From a virus: DNA of 64,000 nt. The translations under genes and the position numbers were made by a program. Location of the stretch: positions 26,553 to 90,552 of the IMG/VR virus record IMGVR_UViG_3300047318_000369; one strand, written 5' to 3'. The notes beneath the pieces are model-generated. The model searched no databases. It had not been told where the DNA came from and worked only from the letters and a program-made list of their open reading frames with translations. Shown here piece after piece: positions 32,081 to 40,327 of this stretch; the first letter of the stretch is position 1; each line of letters starts with the position of its first letter.

Positions 32081-32406
32081 CCGACACCCGCCGCGACGCC
32101 GTCTCCCTGATCGTCGCCAACAACATCACCGCCGCCCGACGACGCCTCGGATGGCGACTCGCAGACGTCTCCGACCGCACCGAGAAAGCCGGAAAACGCG
32201 TCGGCGTCAGCACCCTCTCCCGCATCGAGAACGGCCGCGACGGACACCGCACCGTCGTCATCTCCGTCGACGACCTCGCAGCCCTCGCCGCCGCATTCGA
32301 GACCAGCCCCGAAGACCTGCTCACCGAACGGACACCGAACTGCGCCGCCTGCATGGACGCCCCGCCACCCGGGTTCGCATGCCGAACCTGCGGAGCCGAA
32401 GCGTGA
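32077..32406 (+). CDS. XRE HTH protein with C-terminal zinc ribbon (109 aa)
   Basis: ATG 32077. HTH at about residues 15-75 (AARRRLGWRLADVSDRTEKA ... VSTLSRIENGRDG) and a tail CAACMDAPPPGFACRTCG nearly identical in layout to that of the 11146-11457 protein. Two copies suggest duplicated regulators within the element. Confidence 0.75.
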   Translation: MTDTRRDAVSLIVANNITAARRRLGWRLADVSDRTEKAGKRVGVSTLSRIENGRDGHRTVVISVDDLAALAAAFETSPEDLLTERTPNCAACMDAPPPGFACRTCGAEA

Positions 32407-32633
32407 GCGCCGAAGACGACCTCCGCGCCCAGGTTCGCGCCGAGCTCGGGAAGGCCAACCTCAGCCAGGCCGAAGCCTGTTACCGGCTCTGCTGCTCCAC
32501 CAAGCACATGAACCAGATGCTCCAAGGCCACGCGCCGCTGAGCCTCAGCTGGGCCGAACGCATCCTCGCCCTCTGCGGCAAACGTCTTGTCATCACCGTC
32601 CGACGGGCGCCGAGGGAAGCCCCCGATGCGTGA
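32403..32633 (+). CDS. Small HTH protein (76 aa)
   Basis: GTG 32403, coupled. ELGKANLSQAEACYRLCCST then KHMNQMLQGHAPLSLSWAER has the XRE-type helix order used for DNA binding. Directly after another HTH gene. Target unknown. Confidence 0.65.
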   Translation: MSAEDDLRAQVRAELGKANLSQAEACYRLCCSTKHMNQMLQGHAPLSLSWAERILALCGKRLVITVRRAPREAPDA

Positions 32634-32802
32634 GCCGCCCCCGGACTGCGAGCCCCTCTGGCACGACGACGACCGGGACCTCGCCCCCGTCGACCCCCGC
32701 CTCCACGACCTACGCGGACAAGGACGCCACGGCGAACCGCTCACCGAAGACGAGCTCCGCGCCATCACCGACATCACGATCAGCCGACAGGAGTACCTGT
32801 GA
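32626..32802 (+). CDS. Small acidic protein (58 aa)
   Basis: ATG 32626 overlaps the previous gene by 8 bases. Acidic, with no motif; ends in ELRAITDITISRQEYL. Its stop overlaps the next GTG. Confidence 0.5.
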   Translation: MREPPPDCEPLWHDDDRDLAPVDPRLHDLRGQGRHGEPLTEDELRAITDITISRQEYL

Positions 32803-33086
32803 CCAGCGCCAGCGACGAACTCCGAGCCGCAGCAACCCGGTTGCGTGAGCGTGCCCAACGAGCCGGACAGGGGATCGGCACCGTGATCCGCAAAGGCACC
32901 CGCGACCTCTTCGGAAACGTGCGCCCCGACCCGGCAGCCATGGACCCCCACGTCGGCACACTCCTCGCCGACGTCTTCGAAGCATGGGCGCGCATCGGCG
33001 AACTCGACCCCGACCTCCTCAACCGCGTCGGCGGACCCGAGACACTCGCCATCGCCCGCGCCATCAACACCGGAGGCCAGCCGTGA
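32799..33086 (+). CDS. Hypothetical protein (95 aa)
   Basis: GTG 32799, coupled. Arg-rich helix at the start (LRAAATRLRERAQRAGQGIG), acidic helical end. No known family. The following HNH gene starts within its stop. Confidence 0.58.
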   Translation: MTSASDELRAAATRLRERAQRAGQGIGTVIRKGTRDLFGNVRPDPAAMDPHVGTLLADVFEAWARIGELDPDLLNRVGGPETLAIARAINTGGQP

Positions 33087-33592
33087 CCGTCACCAGCAGC
33101 CCGGCCGGCGAACACGCCAACTCGGGCCAGTTCCGGTCTTCAGCAACGCCTGAAGAGAGATTTCGTAACCTGACCAACAAGACCGACACTTGCTGGCTGT
33201 GGACCGGGCGTCCGACCCCTCAGGGCTACGGCAGTTTCCAAATCGCCGGTAAGTACATACCGCCGCACCGGTGGGCCTACGAGCACTTCATTGGACCTAT
33301 ACCTGATGGATTGCAGATAGACCACGTGTGCCACAGCGAGGACTCAACATGCCCAGGCGGCAACGTTTGCAGCCATCGGCGGTGTGTGAATCCCGCGCAC
33401 CTCGAAGCCGTCACCGCTGCGGAAAACTCGCGAAGGGCGCGGTCGGCGAACCGTGACAAGACGCACTGCCCACGTGGACACGAGTACTCGTCGGCAAACA
33501 CATACGTCAATCCGCGCACGCGTAGGCGGTTCTGCCGAACCTGCAAGCAAATACGCGGAAGGAAGGCGAAGGTGGCAGGCCGTGAAATCTGA
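33083..33592 (+). CDS. HNH endonuclease (169 aa)
   Basis: GTG 33083. N-terminal ERFRNLTNKTDTCWLWTGRP is the usual opening of phage HNH nucleases; the core is LQIDHVCHSEDSTCPGGNVC then RRCVNPAHLEAVTAAEN, followed by CPRGHEY and CRTCK zinc knuckles. Lower GC here (33150-33330) than in flanking genes points to recent arrival. Likely a free-standing homing nuclease. Confidence 0.87.
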   Translation: MTVTSSPAGEHANSGQFRSSATPEERFRNLTNKTDTCWLWTGRPTPQGYGSFQIAGKYIPPHRWAYEHFIGPIPDGLQIDHVCHSEDSTCPGGNVCSHRRCVNPAHLEAVTAAENSRRARSANRDKTHCPRGHEYSSANTYVNPRTRRRFCRTCKQIRGRKAKVAGREI

Positions 33593-33818
33593 GCACACCC
33601 CGAAGCCCGGCACCCACTGGGAACGCCGCCTCGTCACCAACGGCGAACAGCACGTCCCCGAGTGCACAGCCTCCATCCGCGGCACGTGCCTCGCCGAAGC
33701 CCAGTCCGAGACGGCATGCGACACCGAGGCCGGCGAGTGCATCCACGCCGCCCCCATGCCGTCGTTCGTGCCGCCAGCCAACCGGGAGACACGACGCGCA
33801 GCACGGAGGATTCGATGA
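33582..33818 (+). CDS. Small Cys-containing protein (78 aa)
   Basis: GTG 33582, starting inside the HNH gene. Four Cys (PECTAS, GTCLAE, TACDTE, GECIHA) and a basic tail (NRETRRAARRIR). If the HNH gene is an insertion, this start may have been remodelled. Function unknown. Confidence 0.55.
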   Translation: MKSEHTPKPGTHWERRLVTNGEQHVPECTASIRGTCLAEAQSETACDTEAGECIHAAPMPSFVPPANRETRRAARRIR

Positions 33819-35008
33819 CCGACCCGCGCCAGCTCGCCTACGACGCCGTGTACGAGTACATCCGCAGCCAGCCCCGCGGCTTCCTGCCGACGACCGTCGT
33901 CGGCCGCAACGCCATGATCTGGCGGTCCGTGAATGCCGCCCTCGATGCCCAGCACAGGAGCGCGGAGGTCACCCTCGCCCGCGTCCGCGATCTGGCCGTC
34001 CAGGCCCGTGACCACACCGCGGTCGGTATCGACGAACGCCGCGAGAAAGCCGAGACGGACATGCTCGCCGTGCACCCGCCGGACCAACCCAGCGCCCGCG
34101 CCGACGCCATCGCCTACCGGATCCGCGCCGAACTCGTCTGCTGCCACATCTACGACCGCGTCAACGACACCCACGAACTCACCATCCAGCAGGCCATGGA
34201 AAGCCGAGACTGGCACGACCTCTGCTACTGGGGAGAAGCGTCAGCACGGATCGCCGAAGGTCGCTGCCCCGGCTACAAGACCGAGCCGAACATCTGCCGC
34301 TGCTCGTGCGATGGCTGCAAGAGCAACTGCTCCGCCCACCAAGAAGCGGGGCCCGAATCTTCAGACACAGACCTCACCGCCGAGGAGGCCCGCGATCTCG
34401 CCGACGACCTCGGCCTCCAGCTCTACCGGGCGCAGGACGCCCTCGCGTTCGTCGAAGAATGCTGCGTCATTGCCGAGCGGGAAGGGCGGCCGATCACCGT
34501 GGCCGACGTCCGGACGTGGCTGAAGGGTGCGCAATGCGGGCGGCAGCTGGCGGCCGGCGGGCAGCTGGACGTCGGCCCGGCCTCGCCGCCCGTGCACCTC
34601 GTCACCTGGACCGGGGCCGCGAACAACGCCGAACAATCGCCGCGAACAACTGCGGACAACTCGCCGACCAGCAGCGATACGCCGGACAACTCGGCGCTGC
34701 ACGGCCTCATCCGGCAGGCCATTCACGACGCCGACGAACACTCCTGCCAGGAGCAGGACGGCGTCGACTACGACCAGCTCACCGCCGCAGCCCTCGCCGC
34801 GATCCACCCTCTCGGCAAGTTCCTCGGCGACATGCACCGCGACGCCGAAGCCGACCTGTCCCGCGTCATCGACTTGTACGAGCAGTGGTGCAAGGCCGGA
34901 CCGCCACCCCTCGGCATATCCGTCAGCCGGTGGTGGGATCGGCGGCTCGTCGAACTCCGGCAGGCGATCGTTGAGCCCGTCGAACAGATCGAACAGGAGG
35001 GCGAGTGA
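33815..35008 (+). CDS. Hypothetical protein with Cys-rich centre (397 aa)
   Basis: ATG 33815. Helical N-terminal region, then a Cys-rich patch (GRCPGYKTEPNICRCSCDGC) around residue 160, an acidic stretch, a low-complexity linker (about 268-295) and a helical C-terminus. The linker DNA has short repeats such as CGGACAACTCG (twice). No family recognised. Confidence 0.62.
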   Translation: MTDPRQLAYDAVYEYIRSQPRGFLPTTVVGRNAMIWRSVNAALDAQHRSAEVTLARVRDLAVQARDHTAVGIDERREKAETDMLAVHPPDQPSARADAIAYRIRAELVCCHIYDRVNDTHELTIQQAMESRDWHDLCYWGEASARIAEGRCPGYKTEPNICRCSCDGCKSNCSAHQEAGPESSDTDLTAEEARDLADDLGLQLYRAQDALAFVEECCVIAEREGRPITVADVRTWLKGAQCGRQLAAGGQLDVGPASPPVHLVTWTGAANNAEQSPRTTADNSPTSSDTPDNSALHGLIRQAIHDADEHSCQEQDGVDYDQLTAAALAAIHPLGKFLGDMHRDAEADLSRVIDLYEQWCKAGPPPLGISVSRWWDRRLVELRQAIVEPVEQIEQEGE

Positions 35009-35226
35009 TGGTCAATCTCGACGAGTACCACGTCACCGGCGACGACCCCACCGGCGGACACCCAACCGTCGCCCTCACCTGCGACGCCTGCAACAACAAC
35101 CTGATCGGCGTCGGCGACGTCGGCACCTGGGACACCAACGACGACATCCCGTCCCTCGCCATCCTCATCGCCGCAGCAGAACGCCACGAGAAGAACGGGC
35201 ACCGAGCCGGACAAGGCGGCAAGTGA
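35008..35226 (+). CDS. Small acidic protein (72 aa)
   Basis: ATG 35008 within the previous stop. CDACNNNLIG could be half of a zinc site; ends in a His/Glu-rich helix. Coupled to the next gene. Confidence 0.57.
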   Translation: MVNLDEYHVTGDDPTGGHPTVALTCDACNNNLIGVGDVGTWDTNDDIPSLAILIAAAERHEKNGHRAGQGGK

Positions 35227-35444
35227 GTACCGCCGACTGGATCGCCCTGGCCGTCGGCATCATCCTCGGACCCTCGGCGTATGCCGCCGCCCACACCGCC
35301 AGGCGCTGGATACGGGACGCCATCAACGCCCGGATCTGCCCACTCTGCGGACACGACTGCCCTGCTGGAGCGCCCGAGCGCAGCTTCAGCGACGGGGTAC
35401 GGCAGCTCGGGGAACAACTCGACCAGCAGAAGGAGCAGCAGTGA
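35223..35444 (+). CDS. Small membrane-anchored Cys protein (73 aa)
   Basis: GTG 35223. One membrane helix (WIALAVGIILGPSAYAAA), then CPLCGHDC, a probable zinc site on the cytoplasmic side. Coupled on both sides. Confidence 0.57.
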   Translation: MSTADWIALAVGIILGPSAYAAAHTARRWIRDAINARICPLCGHDCPAGAPERSFSDGVRQLGEQLDQQKEQQ

Positions 35445-35683
35445 CCGACTGGACCCCGCCACCACCCGGCGACCGCCGTGAGCAACTCCCCGACGAAGTG
35501 CTCGCCGCGATCAGCCCTACGGCCTACCTGTCCACCGCATGCCACACCGCGTTCCTCTGCGAGACCACCGAGCCAGCCGCGGTGCTCGACGGCTGGTCCG
35601 AACGCCTCCATGCGCGCTGCCGGACCAACAACAAGTTCACCGGCAAACTGTGCGTCTGCGGATGCCACCGGCAGACGAAGTGA
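35441..35683 (+). CDS. Small Cys/His-rich protein (80 aa)
   Basis: GTG 35441. The end, KLCVCGCHRQ, with earlier Cys, suggests metal binding. Last gene of the rightward run; a terminator and convergent genes follow. Confidence 0.57.
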   Translation: MTDWTPPPPGDRREQLPDEVLAAISPTAYLSTACHTAFLCETTEPAAVLDGWSERLHARCRTNNKFTGKLCVCGCHRQTK

Positions 35684-35703
35684 CCGCGGTGAGACGGCGA
35701 AGC

Positions 35704-35723
35704 CCCGCACCTGATGATGCGGG
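35704..35723. terminator. Terminator between convergent genes
   Basis: CCCGCA (35704-35709) and TGCGGG (35718-35723) form the core of a stem flanked by GAAG/CTTC, in the 56-base gap between converging genes at 35683 and 35740. Confidence 0.55.
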
Positions 35724-35739
35724 CCTTCGTCACGTCCGG

Positions 35740-36060
35740 CTACGGCACGAACAGGTGGTACCCGGCCTTGCAAATCAGCGAGGCGTTGTAGTCCCCCAAC
35801 GCCACCTGGTACCGCTGCACCTGTGCCGCCATCCACAGGCCCCACAGCAGGCCTGCCAGGGCGATCAGCAGGCCGTATCCGAGGCTGCCCGTGACCGCCA
35901 CGTAGATCCCGAAGAAGATGGCGAGCACGCCCAGCCACTGCCGGACGTCCACTTCGTCCGGAGGGGCGTACTTGCTCTTGTTCGGCGACTCCGCCGGAAG
36001 ATCTTGCCAGTAGCCGCGCAGTTGCTGCACGTGCATCGACTTGCAGATCGGGCACTGCAT
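35740..36060 (-). CDS. Zinc-ribbon membrane protein (106 aa)
   Basis: ATG 36060 has a GGGGG site eight bases upstream. The start MQCPICKSMHVQQLRGYW is a zinc-knuckle-like tip; two membrane helices follow (WLGVLAIFFGIYVAVTGSLG, then LLIALAGLLWGLWMA), with a C-terminal ICKAGYHLF that may complete the metal site. Function unknown. Confidence 0.65.
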   Translation of the reverse strand: MQCPICKSMHVQQLRGYWQDLPAESPNKSKYAPPDEVDVRQWLGVLAIFFGIYVAVTGSLGYGLLIALAGLLWGLWMAAQVQRYQVALGDYNASLICKAGYHLFVP

Positions 36061-36219
36061 CCCCAACACCCCCAAGGTCAAAGCGAGTTGACCGGGGGAG
36101 CGTCGCCGGAGGGGCGCGTTCCAGCAAGCCGTGCGCCGGGGTTGTGAGCGGGCTCACCGAGGGCGCGCAACAGGCGGGACGTGTGGGGCGTCAGCTCGCC
36201 CATCACAGCAGGAAGCGCG

Positions 36220-36504
36220 TCACTCGGCGACGGTGATGTAGCCGGCCGCCTCCAGCTCGCTCAGCAACTCGTCGACGTCTTCCGGCTCAAGCCCCGTAGC
36301 CCGCCGCTGCAACTCCTGCGCCCGCGCGGCTTCCACGTCGAAGTCGCCTTCGGTCGCGGTCAGTTCCAGCAGCAGCCCGAGTGCCGACATGCTGATGTCT
36401 CGGCGGTGGATCAACTCGTTGGGGAAGTACGTCATGTCCTCGATTGGGTCGCGGAGGACGCTGTCGAGGATGTCCGGCCGTACTCGAACGATCTTCTTCG
36501 TCAT
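36220..36504 (-). CDS. Small winged-helix-like protein (94 aa)
   Basis: ATG 36504 has an AAAGGAAACC site. DMTYFPNELIHRRDISMSAL then LLLELTATEG and ELLSELEAAGYITV form a helix-helix-wing order typical of replication-initiator-like winged helices. It follows another such protein (36700-37044). Both may regulate or begin replication; inference. Confidence 0.6.
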   Translation of the reverse strand: MTKKIVRVRPDILDSVLRDPIEDMTYFPNELIHRRDISMSALGLLLELTATEGDFDVEAARAQELQRRATGLEPEDVDELLSELEAAGYITVAE

Positions 36505-36699
36505 CGGTTTCCTTTCGATCGCCTCGCGCACGCACGCACTGAGGCCGGGCTGCGCCCTGGAATATTGCTAGCCAGCAGGTTTGGTGGATCCGTATTAGGT
36601 AGCCCGTGTTCTTAATAGGGACCCGCTGGCGGACTGTCCGCGGCGGGCTACCTCCAGCCCGGAGGGTCCGACTCGCGAGGGGTCCGCTGACCGCGTCCT

Positions 36700-37044
36700 C
36701 TAATTGTCTGCTTTGCGAGGAAGGTCGTATGCGGTGAGTACCGTGACGAAGCCGCCCCCGCCAGGCTCTCCGGCAGGAATCTTCTTGGTCTCCCGCGTCA
36801 TGTAGCCGTACTCCTCCAGCTCCGCGAATGCCGTCCGGTAGGCGCGCTTGCCCTCGGCTCGCGGGCCACGGTTCCGGCACGCCTTCTCCCACATCTGCTG
36901 TGCATTCGTCTGCCAGCCGGGCGACCTCGCGATGATCTCGACCAGAACCATCCTGGCCAGCATGCTCAGCCGCTCGTCGAACACCATCTCGTTCGGTGGC
37001 TGTGAAAAACCCTTACGCAGCTTCGAGCGGCGGACTATCAGCAC
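36700..37044 (-). CDS. Winged-helix replication/regulatory protein (114 aa)
   Basis: GTG 37044 behind a G-rich site. RRSKLRKGFSQPPNEMVFDE then LSMLARMVLVEIIARSPGW and AFAELEEYGYMTRE give a winged-helix fold like small plasmid initiators. Upstream extension to 37245 is Arg/Pro-rich and probably not translated. A terminator at 37199-37228 isolates it from the next leftward gene. Confidence 0.62.
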   Translation of the reverse strand: MLIVRRSKLRKGFSQPPNEMVFDERLSMLARMVLVEIIARSPGWQTNAQQMWEKACRNRGPRAEGKRAYRTAFAELEEYGYMTRETKKIPAGEPGGGGFVTVLTAYDLPRKADN

Positions 37045-37198
37045 TCGCCCGCCCCCGTCTGGCAGGCGCGGGCGCAGTTCGCTATCGTCATGGGTAGTGC
37101 TCGGCTTTCTGCTAGGTCGGGAGGCTGCTCGGCTATCTGGCGACGGTCGGTCAGCAGGTGATTGGTGGCAGCGGGCCGGTAACCCGCTCAAAGCGAAA

Positions 37199-37228
37199 AC
37201 GGCCGGACGGTTAACCCCGTCCGGCCGT
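37199..37228 (-). terminator. Strong leftward terminator
   Basis: ACGGCCGGACGG (37199-37210) pairs perfectly with 37217-37228 over a 6-base loop. Read leftward the stem is followed by GTTTTC, a U-run, so it ends transcription of the gene at 37298-37603. Confidence 0.8.
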
Positions 37229-37297
37229 CGCCGTATTGCTGCCAATTCTAGGTGACGCCTGTGTCTTAAGTGGCCTATTCAGGGCGCCAATTGGACG

Positions 37298-37603
37298 TCA
37301 GAACTCGGTGAGTTCGAACGGCTTCGGAAGATCCGGAAGCGGAACCCGGAGCGCCCGCCCGAGCATCGCCCGTGCCGTCAGCTCCCACTCGGCCGCCGGG
37401 CGGTTGGTCGGCTTTACGAAGAACACGGCGTTGTCGCCGCGCACGTAGGCGCCACCGGTGAAGCCCGGCTCGCAGTCCAGCTCGTTCACGCCCACGCCGA
37501 ACTCGGCGAGCAGCTGGTCAAGCGGGGCATCCATGAGGTGGGCGGCAGTGGCCGTGACGTATGACGCAGGCGTCATCGCGGTGTCACGCAGTAAGGTATG
37601 CAT
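37298..37603 (-). CDS. Hypothetical protein (101 aa)
   Basis: ATG 37603 behind GAAGAGG. Soluble; helices at the N-terminus, then a beta-like segment (GGAYVRGDNAVFFVKPTNRP) and an Ala-rich helix. Flanked on both sides by terminators, so it is probably a single-gene unit. No family recognised. Confidence 0.6.
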   Translation of the reverse strand: MHTLLRDTAMTPASYVTATAAHLMDAPLDQLLAEFGVGVNELDCEPGFTGGAYVRGDNAVFFVKPTNRPAAEWELTARAMLGRALRVPLPDLPKPFELTEF

Positions 37604-37661
37604 CTGGCCTCTTCTCTTGCGGGGAGTGGTTACTGATCAGCGAGGTCGCAACTCGCTGGTC

Positions 37662-37696
37662 GAACCGGCCGGGGTGCTCACGCACCCCGGCCGTTC
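37662..37696. terminator. Terminator downstream of the NUDIX operon
   Basis: CGGCCGGGGTGC (37666-37677) and GCACCCCGGCCG (37682-37693) form a perfect 12-bp stem, extended by GAA/TTC outside. It lies about 190 bases past the leftward NUDIX gene. Confidence 0.7.
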
Positions 37697-37883
37697 GCTT
37701 TGTGGGTGCTGGCGCTAGGCCAGTTCCGGCCCCCGTCGGTGCAGTTGGTGCGAGATCAAGACCCCTGCCAATTCGGGGTCCGACCTGTACGGATCGGGGA
37801 GTTGCGCGGTCCGATAGGATTCGTCGCGCTACCGTCCCTGCGCGCGGACATATCGGCCACCGGCTGATCGTGGCCAGAAGACG

Positions 37884-38297
37884 TCAGTGCGGCAGAACCT
37901 CGTCCAAGTACTCCTGCACAGGACCGAACAAGCCGTAAGGCACGTAGGTGCTGATCCTCCCCAGTTCCACCCACTCCACCGCGTCCAACTCGTCCGCGTC
38001 GGCAACTCGCGCCTCGCCCTCGACGACCTCACACGCCGTGTAGAACATCTCCCGGCCCGACTTCGGATGCGAAGCCAGATAGCCGATCTGCCGAATCGCC
38101 TTCACCGTGAGGCCGGTCTCCTCGGCGGTCTCGCGCACCGCCGCGTCAGCCGCCCCCTCGCCGGCCTCGATCGCGCCCGCAGGGAACTGCCAACTGAGTT
38201 CACCCTCCTTCACGCGGCGACGCACCATCAAGACGCGCCCTTCGCTGACGATGATGGCCGCAGAGATGCCCGGCTTCTCGGTGATGGTCTCGGTCAT
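37884..38297 (-). CDS. NUDIX hydrolase (137 aa)
   Basis: A complete NUDIX box, GAIEAGEGAADAAVRETAEE then TGL, fits G-x5-E-x7-REUxEExGU. Such enzymes hydrolyse nucleoside diphosphates linked to another group, using Mg at the Glu residues. ATG 38297 overlaps the stop of the upstream HTH-NUDIX gene, so both are made together. Substrate unknown. A NUDIX protein, Pif, controls redundant transfer in the Streptomyces element pSAM2, which gives a context parallel. Confidence 0.9.
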   Translation of the reverse strand: MTETITEKPGISAAIIVSEGRVLMVRRRVKEGELSWQFPAGAIEAGEGAADAAVRETAEETGLTVKAIRQIGYLASHPKSGREMFYTACEVVEGEARVADADELDAVEWVELGRISTYVPYGLFGPVQEYLDEVLPH

Positions 38298-38938
38298 GCG
38301 ATGGCCTCCAGGGCGCTCAGGATCGGCGGGAAAATCTGGTCTTGCGGAATGAAGCGGGTCAGTGCGGAACGGGGAACCCAGGTCACGTCGACGTTTTCCA
38401 ACTCATCCCGGTTGGATGCCTCTCCGGCCAGGAAATCGCAGAGGTGATAAACGGCGACCACGCCTGTCACGGGGTGAATGCGTTCGCCGAGTTCTTCGCG
38501 AACGGTGCAGTGCACGCCGGTTTCCCCGTGCGTCTCCTGAACGGCGATCATCTCCGCGGCGGCGCCTGGCTTGACCATGCCGGCGGGGAACTGCCAGCGC
38601 AGCTCACCGTCTCCGCGCCGACAGACGAGAAGCACGTCATCCCCGCGGGTCACCACGGCGATGGCGACGCGCAACGACTGCGCCTGCGTCTGGCCGCGGT
38701 CGGCCGGTGGCCGTATCAGGAGGCTGAACCGTCGTTGCACCGCCTCACCTGCCCCTTCGTATGCGATGTCGAGGATCTGCTGAACCTCGGTTCGATGGAT
38801 CATTTCGGGGCTGGCGTGCCACCGGGTGATCGTGCGCGGCGAGATCCCGAGGCGTTCCGCGAACGCCTCGTTCGTCAACCGCATGGCCTCCTGGAGGAGG
38901 CACGCTTTGCGGCCGGTCCATGTGCCGACAACATCCAC
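38294..38938 (-). CDS. HTH-NUDIX fusion with degenerate NUDIX box (214 aa)
   Basis: GTG 38938. N-terminal HTH (LLQEAMRLTNEAFAERLGIS then PRTITRWHASPEM), then a NUDIX fold with GMVKPGAAAEMIAVQETHGE then TGV. The box has lost the first Glu (A instead) and R-E-x-x-E-E is Q-E-x-x-G-E, so catalysis is doubtful. It may be a ligand-sensing regulator. Upstream partner of a complete NUDIX enzyme. Confidence 0.85.
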   Translation of the reverse strand: MDVVGTWTGRKACLLQEAMRLTNEAFAERLGISPRTITRWHASPEMIHRTEVQQILDIAYEGAGEAVQRRFSLLIRPPADRGQTQAQSLRVAIAVVTRGDDVLLVCRRGDGELRWQFPAGMVKPGAAAEMIAVQETHGETGVHCTVREELGERIHPVTGVVAVYHLCDFLAGEASNRDELENVDVTWVPRSALTRFIPQDQIFPPILSALEAIA

Positions 38939-39010
38939 AATGGGGCTCCCGTGCTCGTTGCGCTCGGGTCTGGCGAGGCGGCGACTAGGCCATGTCGCCG
39001 CGGTGTCTAC

Positions 39011-39355
39011 CTACGGCTGTTCTGGCGTTCCGGTGTCGGGGGAGTGTCCTTCTGCCGCGCGCGCGTGGGGCGTTGACTCGGCGGCATGGTCAGTTTTCCC
39101 CCGCCTCGAACTCCGCCCCTTGGCGATGGCTTCCGCCCAGCCGTAGCTACGACCGAACAGGTCACCCACCTCCGCCCACGTGCGTCCTGGGCGCAGCCCT
39201 TGTACGGCGGCCTGCTCAATCGCATAGAGGGCCTGGTCGCTTGTCGCCAGTTGCTGGCGCGCTTCGATGGCGGCCAGGCCCTGCGTGAGCGGATCGTCTA
39301 TGGCTGCTACTTCGGCGACTTTCGCCTCCAGGGACTCCGTGAACGCATCTGTCAT
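39011..39355 (-). CDS. Small regulator-like protein with HTH-type segment (114 aa)
   Basis: ATG 39355. Helical protein; LRPGRTWAEVGDLFGRSYGW then AEAIAKGR resembles an HTH of the kind used to test whether a site is present. It heads the leftward operon with the two NUDIX genes and is divergent from the transfer operon, so it may control it. The tail is disordered. Confidence 0.6.
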   Translation of the reverse strand: MTDAFTESLEAKVAEVAAIDDPLTQGLAAIEARQQLATSDQALYAIEQAAVQGLRPGRTWAEVGDLFGRSYGWAEAIAKGRSSRRGKTDHAAESTPHARAAEGHSPDTGTPEQP

Positions 39356-39397
39356 GTGCCCAGAGTAGAAGCGAACGCGCCACTTCTCAATAGGGTG

Positions 39398-39427
39398 TTG
39401 ACAGACCCTCAGGGGTGCGCTCAGTAT
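39398..39427 (+). promoter_or_regulatory. Possible promoter of the transfer operon
   Basis: TTGACA (39398-39403), an 18-base spacer and CAGTAT (39422-39427) lie in the divergent region before the transfer genes. The spacer holds CCCTCAGGGGT, a possible operator. The -10 is weak. Confidence 0.4.
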
Positions 39428-39504
39428 GGTGTTGAAGCAACCGAGGGACTCCACCCCGAGGGACCTTCACCCGCCGACTCCACCGGCACCCACAACCAAA
39501 AAAA

Positions 39505-39544
39505 GAGGCCCCGACGCAGCGACTCCACCGCTGGCCAGGGCCTC
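39505..39544 (+). terminator. Leader stem-loop before the transfer operon
   Basis: GAGGCCC (39505-39511) pairs with GGGCCTC (39538-39544); an A-tract precedes it and the next start is 29 bases downstream. It may act as an attenuator or leader hairpin. Confidence 0.45.
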
Positions 39545-39573
39545 ACCACCAGGAATCTCTGAAGGGTCCCCTG

Positions 39574-39957
39574 ATGGCTACGAAGAACTCTACCGGTGCG
39601 CCCGAGCGCTCCGTGATCAGCCCCACCGCTCCGCTCCCGACCCCGGCCGTCGCCGCCCTGGCCCGCCTGGAGTTGCGCCTCGCCTTCCCGAAGCCGGTTG
39701 TCGATGCGGTGACCCGCTACGAGTCGGCCGCCCTGCACGCTGCCGAGCTGGCGGCGAAGGCTGCAACCGGCAACGGTCTGCCCGCGCTGGATGTCCGTTC
39801 GTGGGAGTTCGCCGAGGAGCTGATGGCCGGCTCCCGCGCTACCCTCGCCGACGCCGGTCTGCTGCACCTCGTCGCCTCCGACGACCACGCCAAAGCGAAC
39901 GAGCCGCGCCTCCCGCAGCGTCCCCGCGGCCCGCACCCGCAGACGGCAGGTGCGTGA
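39574..39957 (+). CDS. Hypothetical protein, first of transfer module (127 aa)
   Basis: ATG 39574 after GAAGGG. Ala/Leu-rich helices with a disordered C-terminus. First gene of a rightward run of very small coupled genes that leads to the Spd and Tra genes. Unrecognised. Confidence 0.6.
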   Translation: MATKNSTGAPERSVISPTAPLPTPAVAALARLELRLAFPKPVVDAVTRYESAALHAAELAAKAATGNGLPALDVRSWEFAEELMAGSRATLADAGLLHLVASDDHAKANEPRLPQRPRGPHPQTAGA

Positions 39958-40157
39958 TGGGCTGCTTCAGCAAGAAGGACATCGCCGCCGCGGCCACGCT
40001 TCAGGCCGATGCCCGCGGTCGCATCACCGACATCGCCGATCGAACCGAGTCCGCCACTACGGCGGCTGAGCACACGCAGCTCGGTCGCGAGCGGGCCAGC
40101 GCGTTCGGTGACCTGAAGTCTGCGACGTTCATTCTCACCGAGGACGGTGCGTCGTGA
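39957..40157 (+). CDS. Small helical protein (66 aa)
   Basis: ATG 39957 overlaps the previous stop (TGATG). MGCFSKKDIAAAATLQADAR ... a helical, charged protein with MGC at the start. Coupled to the next GTG. Confidence 0.55.
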   Translation: MGCFSKKDIAAAATLQADARGRITDIADRTESATTAAEHTQLGRERASAFGDLKSATFILTEDGAS

Positions 40158-40327
40158 CCGGCCGCAAGGTTCTCGCCACCTCGCCGGCCTCCCACCCGCG
40201 CGGCTCCTGGCCCGCGGAGGAGCAGGCGAAGCAGTTCCGCGACCAGGGCGTCCCGGCGACCGTCGTGCAGGACATCCGTACCGACCGCTTCCTGGTCGTC
40301 GTCCCGGACGGCGGTGACCAGTCGTGA
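40154..40327 (+). CDS. Very small protein (57 aa)
   Basis: GTG 40154, overlapping stops on both sides. Basic start, beta-like end (TDRFLVVVPDGG). No family recognised. Confidence 0.52.
   Translation: MTGRKVLATSPASHPRGSWPAEEQAKQFRDQGVPATVVQDIRTDRFLVVVPDGGDQS

Noticed and set aside
34600-34710. GACAACTCG-like short repeats as a second clt or origin
   Set aside because: Only two exact copies, inside a low-complexity coding linker; too few to claim a site.
23605-36580. Shared GCTAGCCAGCAGG at about 23608 and 36569 as an attachment or duplication mark
   Set aside because: A 13-base match without flanking similarity can be chance in a 64-kb window; no recombination context.
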